Assembly: GCF_002897295.1 (NCBI RefSeq)
Contig: NZ_BEXF01000001.1
Coordinates: 596,748-660,747, forward strand
DNA: 64,000 bases
Direction: 5' to 3'
From: Brevibacillus reuszeri
GTDB taxonomy: Bacteria > Bacillota > Bacilli > Brevibacillales > Brevibacillaceae
Below the pieces are notes generated by a model that made no database searches, had not been told where the DNA came from, and saw only the letters and a list, made by a program, of their open reading frames with translations. A program made the position numbers and the translations under genes. Below are positions 62,212-64,000 of the stretch, piece by piece. Each line of letters opens with the position of its first letter. Position 1 is the stretch's first letter.

Positions 62212-63831
62212 TTGGAAAAGAAAATGAAAGTGGCAACGAATCTTTTCCTCGCGGCTGGTGTGCTGGCATCTTCTGCGGGTATTGTTCATGCGGCAGAAGT
62301 AAAGCCGCAGACTTCCACAACAGCATCTGAAAAACGCCTGCTCCGGCTAAATATGCCAGATGGTATATATACGGCTGATCCTGCACTGGCGGAGGACGCA
62401 AGCTCGATCGCTCTTGTAAGAGCGACCTTTGATGGCTTGACGCGAGTGGGACCCGATGGAAAAATCCAGCTCTCTGTGGCGCAAAAGATAGATGTATCCG
62501 ATGATCTGAAAACGTACACGATTTACTTGCGGGATACAAAATGGAGCAATGGTGATCCTGTTACCGCTGGTGATTTCGAATACGCTTGGAAGCGAATGCT
62601 TGATCCCGAAAAGGGGAGTAATTATGCCTACATGCTGTATTACCTTCAAAATGCTGAAAAAGCGAACTTTGGAACACTCGGCTTGGACAAGGTCGGCGTC
62701 ACTGCGGTCGATGCGAAAACGTTGAAAGTAACCTTGGAGCAGCCTGCCCCTTTTTTTACGGAATTGCTAACACTTCCTAGCTACTATCCTGTGAACAAAA
62801 AAGTAGTAGAGGCAAACCCGTTATGGGCAGAAAACGCTTCTACACATGTAGGAAATGGACCTTTTACGATTGAGTCGTGGACACGACAGGAAAAACTAGT
62901 CCTAGTAAAAAACAAGCATTATTGGGATCATGCGGCAGTCAAGCTGGATAAGCTGGAATTCACCATGATTCGCGGTGAGAATGAGGAGCTTACTCTGTTT
63001 GAGGAGGGCAAGCTGGATTGGGCGGGAGCTCCTCTCAATGCTTTGCCAGTGGAAGCAAAGTCAGCGTTGAAGCAAAAAGGCTTACTGCAGAAACAACCGA
63101 TTGCAGGCGTATATTGGTACAAATTTAATACGGAGCAGCAGCCATTTACCAATGTAAAGATTCGGAGGGCTTTTGCTTATGCCATCAATCGGCAGGAGCT
63201 GGTAGACAGCGTGCTAGATTCGGTTCAATATCCGGCAATGGGACTCGTTCCGTTAACAACGTCGCTTAAAAAGGAAGGATACTTCAAAGACAATGACAAA
63301 GAGACGGCCAAAAAGCTGCTTGCAGAAGGGATGAAGGAGCTGGGTCTGACAAAGCTACCACCCATTTCTCTTTCCTTTAACCAATCGGATGCCCATCGAG
63401 TCATTGCGGAAACGATCCAAAAGCAATGGAAAGACTCTCTTGGCGTAGATGTGGCTTTGGAGGACAAAGAGTGGAAGGTCCATTTAGACGATATGCGCGA
63501 TGGACATTACCAAATCGGTCGTATGGGCTGGGTAGGCGATCTTAATGATCCGATCAATTACTTGGAGCTATTCAAGGACAAGTATGGAGATTTAAATGAT
63601 ACCTACTGGGCCAACAGCAAGTATCAGGAGCTGCTGAACCAATCAGCAACAGAAAAAGACCCTGAAAAACGCAAGCAATTGCTGGCAGCTGCAGAAGCCA
63701 TCATCATGGATGAAATGCCAGTGGTTCCAATCTATTTCTTTACCAATCAGTGGGTACAAAAGAAAGAGCTAAAAGGCGTAGTAATGGACGGCCTCGGGAA
63801 TATCGACTACAAATGGGCTCATAAAGAATAA
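62212..63831 (+). CDS. Oligopeptide ABC transporter substrate-binding protein (OppA-like), no lipobox
   Basis: This 539-residue family 5 binding protein shows LNMPDGIYTADPALAEDASS, NGDPVTAGDFEYAWKRMLDP, SWTRQEKLVLVKNKHYWD and RRAFAYAINRQELVD. It should bind short peptides outside the cell for an ABC importer. The N-terminus has a signal sequence ending GIVHAAEV, a type I cleavage site, with no lipidated Cys. That is unusual for a Gram-positive binding protein, which normally needs a lipid anchor. The start is TTG 62212, with GAGGGG 7 nt upstream; ATG 62224 is too far from it. No permease genes are adjacent. Confidence 0.9.
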   Translation: MEKKMKVATNLFLAAGVLASSAGIVHAAEVKPQTSTTASEKRLLRLNMPDGIYTADPALAEDASSIALVRATFDGLTRVGPDGKIQLSVAQKIDVSDDLKTYTIYLRDTKWSNGDPVTAGDFEYAWKRMLDPEKGSNYAYMLYYLQNAEKANFGTLGLDKVGVTAVDAKTLKVTLEQPAPFFTELLTLPSYYPVNKKVVEANPLWAENASTHVGNGPFTIESWTRQEKLVLVKNKHYWDHAAVKLDKLEFTMIRGENEELTLFEEGKLDWAGAPLNALPVEAKSALKQKGLLQKQPIAGVYWYKFNTEQQPFTNVKIRRAFAYAINRQELVDSVLDSVQYPAMGLVPLTTSLKKEGYFKDNDKETAKKLLAEGMKELGLTKLPPISLSFNQSDAHRVIAETIQKQWKDSLGVDVALEDKEWKVHLDDMRDGHYQIGRMGWVGDLNDPINYLELFKDKYGDLNDTYWANSKYQELLNQSATEKDPEKRKQLLAAAEAIIMDEMPVVPIYFFTNQWVQKKELKGVVMDGLGNIDYKWAHKE

Positions 63832-63833
63832 AA

Positions 63834-63872
63834 AGAGAAGCTCCTTCTGATCAAAGAAGGGGCTTCTCTTGC
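63834..63872 (+). terminator. Terminator with T tract replaced by an intron insertion
   Basis: AGAGAAGC-t-CCTTCT pairs with AGAAGG-g-GCTTCTCT. The bases after the stem are only TTGC before intron sequence starts, so the normal T tract seems interrupted. Confidence 0.8.
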
Positions 63873-64000
63873 GTGTGCGCCCAGCATGGGCGTTATCTCT
63901 AGGGTTAAAGTCCCGAATGGTGAAGGCAGTAGTAACCATTAGCCTAAGACAAGGGTGTCCACCGTGAGGTGGAATCTGAAGGAAGTTGGCGGCAAACCTC
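63873..64000 (+). mobile_element. Group II intron (class IIC), 5' part, truncated by window edge
   Basis: The sequence begins GTGTGCGCCCAGCATGGGCG (63873 on), fitting the group II 5' consensus GUGYG. A start two bases later at GTGCG also fits. Domain I landmarks follow: AAAGTCCCGAATGGTGAAGG, TAGCCTAAGACAAGGGTGTC and GGAATCTGAAGGAAG. This is the layout of class IIC introns such as the Oceanobacillus one. Insertion directly behind a terminator stem is a hallmark of this class. The reverse transcriptase gene and 3' end would lie beyond the window. Confidence 0.9.

Noticed and set aside
61787..62539. A 250-codon open frame on the minus strand
   Set aside because: It spans a GNAT gene, an intergenic region and the start of the OppA-like gene, and shows no recognisable protein pattern.

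Overview
The window reads as a chromosomal segment of a low-to-moderate-GC Gram-positive member of the Bacilli, most like Brevibacillus or another Paenibacillaceae. This is inferred from strong GGAGG ribosome sites, GTG/TTG starts, lipobox-bearing transport lipoproteins, a sigY-yxlC-yxlD operon and YesM/YesN-type two-component genes. There are no rRNA, tRNA or CRISPR features. The segment is a chain of catabolic and transport operons, each with its own regulator.

Region 1 (1-3.6 kb) holds a truncated membrane gene, a GNAT acetyltransferase, a TetR regulator with a membrane protein, a two-domain VOC protein, and a ~256-bp imperfect palindrome. Region 2 (3.7-10.3 kb) is an ABC importer operon: lipoprotein, cytoplasmic alkaline-phosphatase-superfamily enzyme, two permeases, ATPase, DeoR regulator and PHP phosphatase. 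It is probably for an organophosphorus compound. A reverse-strand sigY operon (10.3-12.1 kb) follows.

Region 3 (12.2-24.5 kb) is the centrepiece. A 2-aminoethylphosphonate (AEP) importer, PhnX, PhnW and a DeoR regulator are followed directly by a small bacterial microcompartment (BMC) operon: three hexameric shell proteins, an acylating aldehyde dehydrogenase, a PduL-type phosphotransacylase, a flavoprotein-like protein with a targeting helix, and a pentameric vertex protein. PhnW and PhnX turn AEP into acetaldehyde and phosphate. The BMC core would take acetaldehyde to acetyl-CoA and acetyl-phosphate, so the pair reads as a phosphonate-fed metabolosome. A TAGTTG/CAACTA motif lies in the promoter regions of the region 2 operon, the AEP operon and the BMC operon, which suggests shared DeoR control.

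Region 4 (24.6-31.3 kb) is mixed: a LppY/LpqO-like (DUF1259-like) protein, a DUF92 membrane protein, a GNAT protein, a MerR-controlled MFS efflux pair, a broken AraC regulator, a 51-residue membrane protein and a saccharopine-dehydrogenase-like oxidoreductase. Region 5 (31.7-42.6 kb) has an MgtC-like gene and a YesMN two-component system next to a sugar-type ABC operon ending in two Tm-1-family proteins. Region 6 (42.7-45.5 kb) is a 7TM histidine kinase with a frameshifted response regulator.

Region 7 (45.6-52.6 kb) contains an M29 aminopeptidase and a sigma-54 unit (MFS transporter plus M20 hydrolase, enhancer-like repeats and a -24/-12 promoter) with its PAS-AAA+ activator, then a beta-hydroxyacid dehydrogenase. 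Region 8 (52.7-57.4 kb) is a TetR, NCS1 permease, DUF917, hydantoinase/oxoprolinase operon. Region 9 (57.6-64 kb) has an AI-2E-family protein, an OmpR-type two-component pair, a small membrane protein, a GNAT protein and an oligopeptide-binding protein. It ends with the start of a group IIC intron placed immediately after a transcription terminator.
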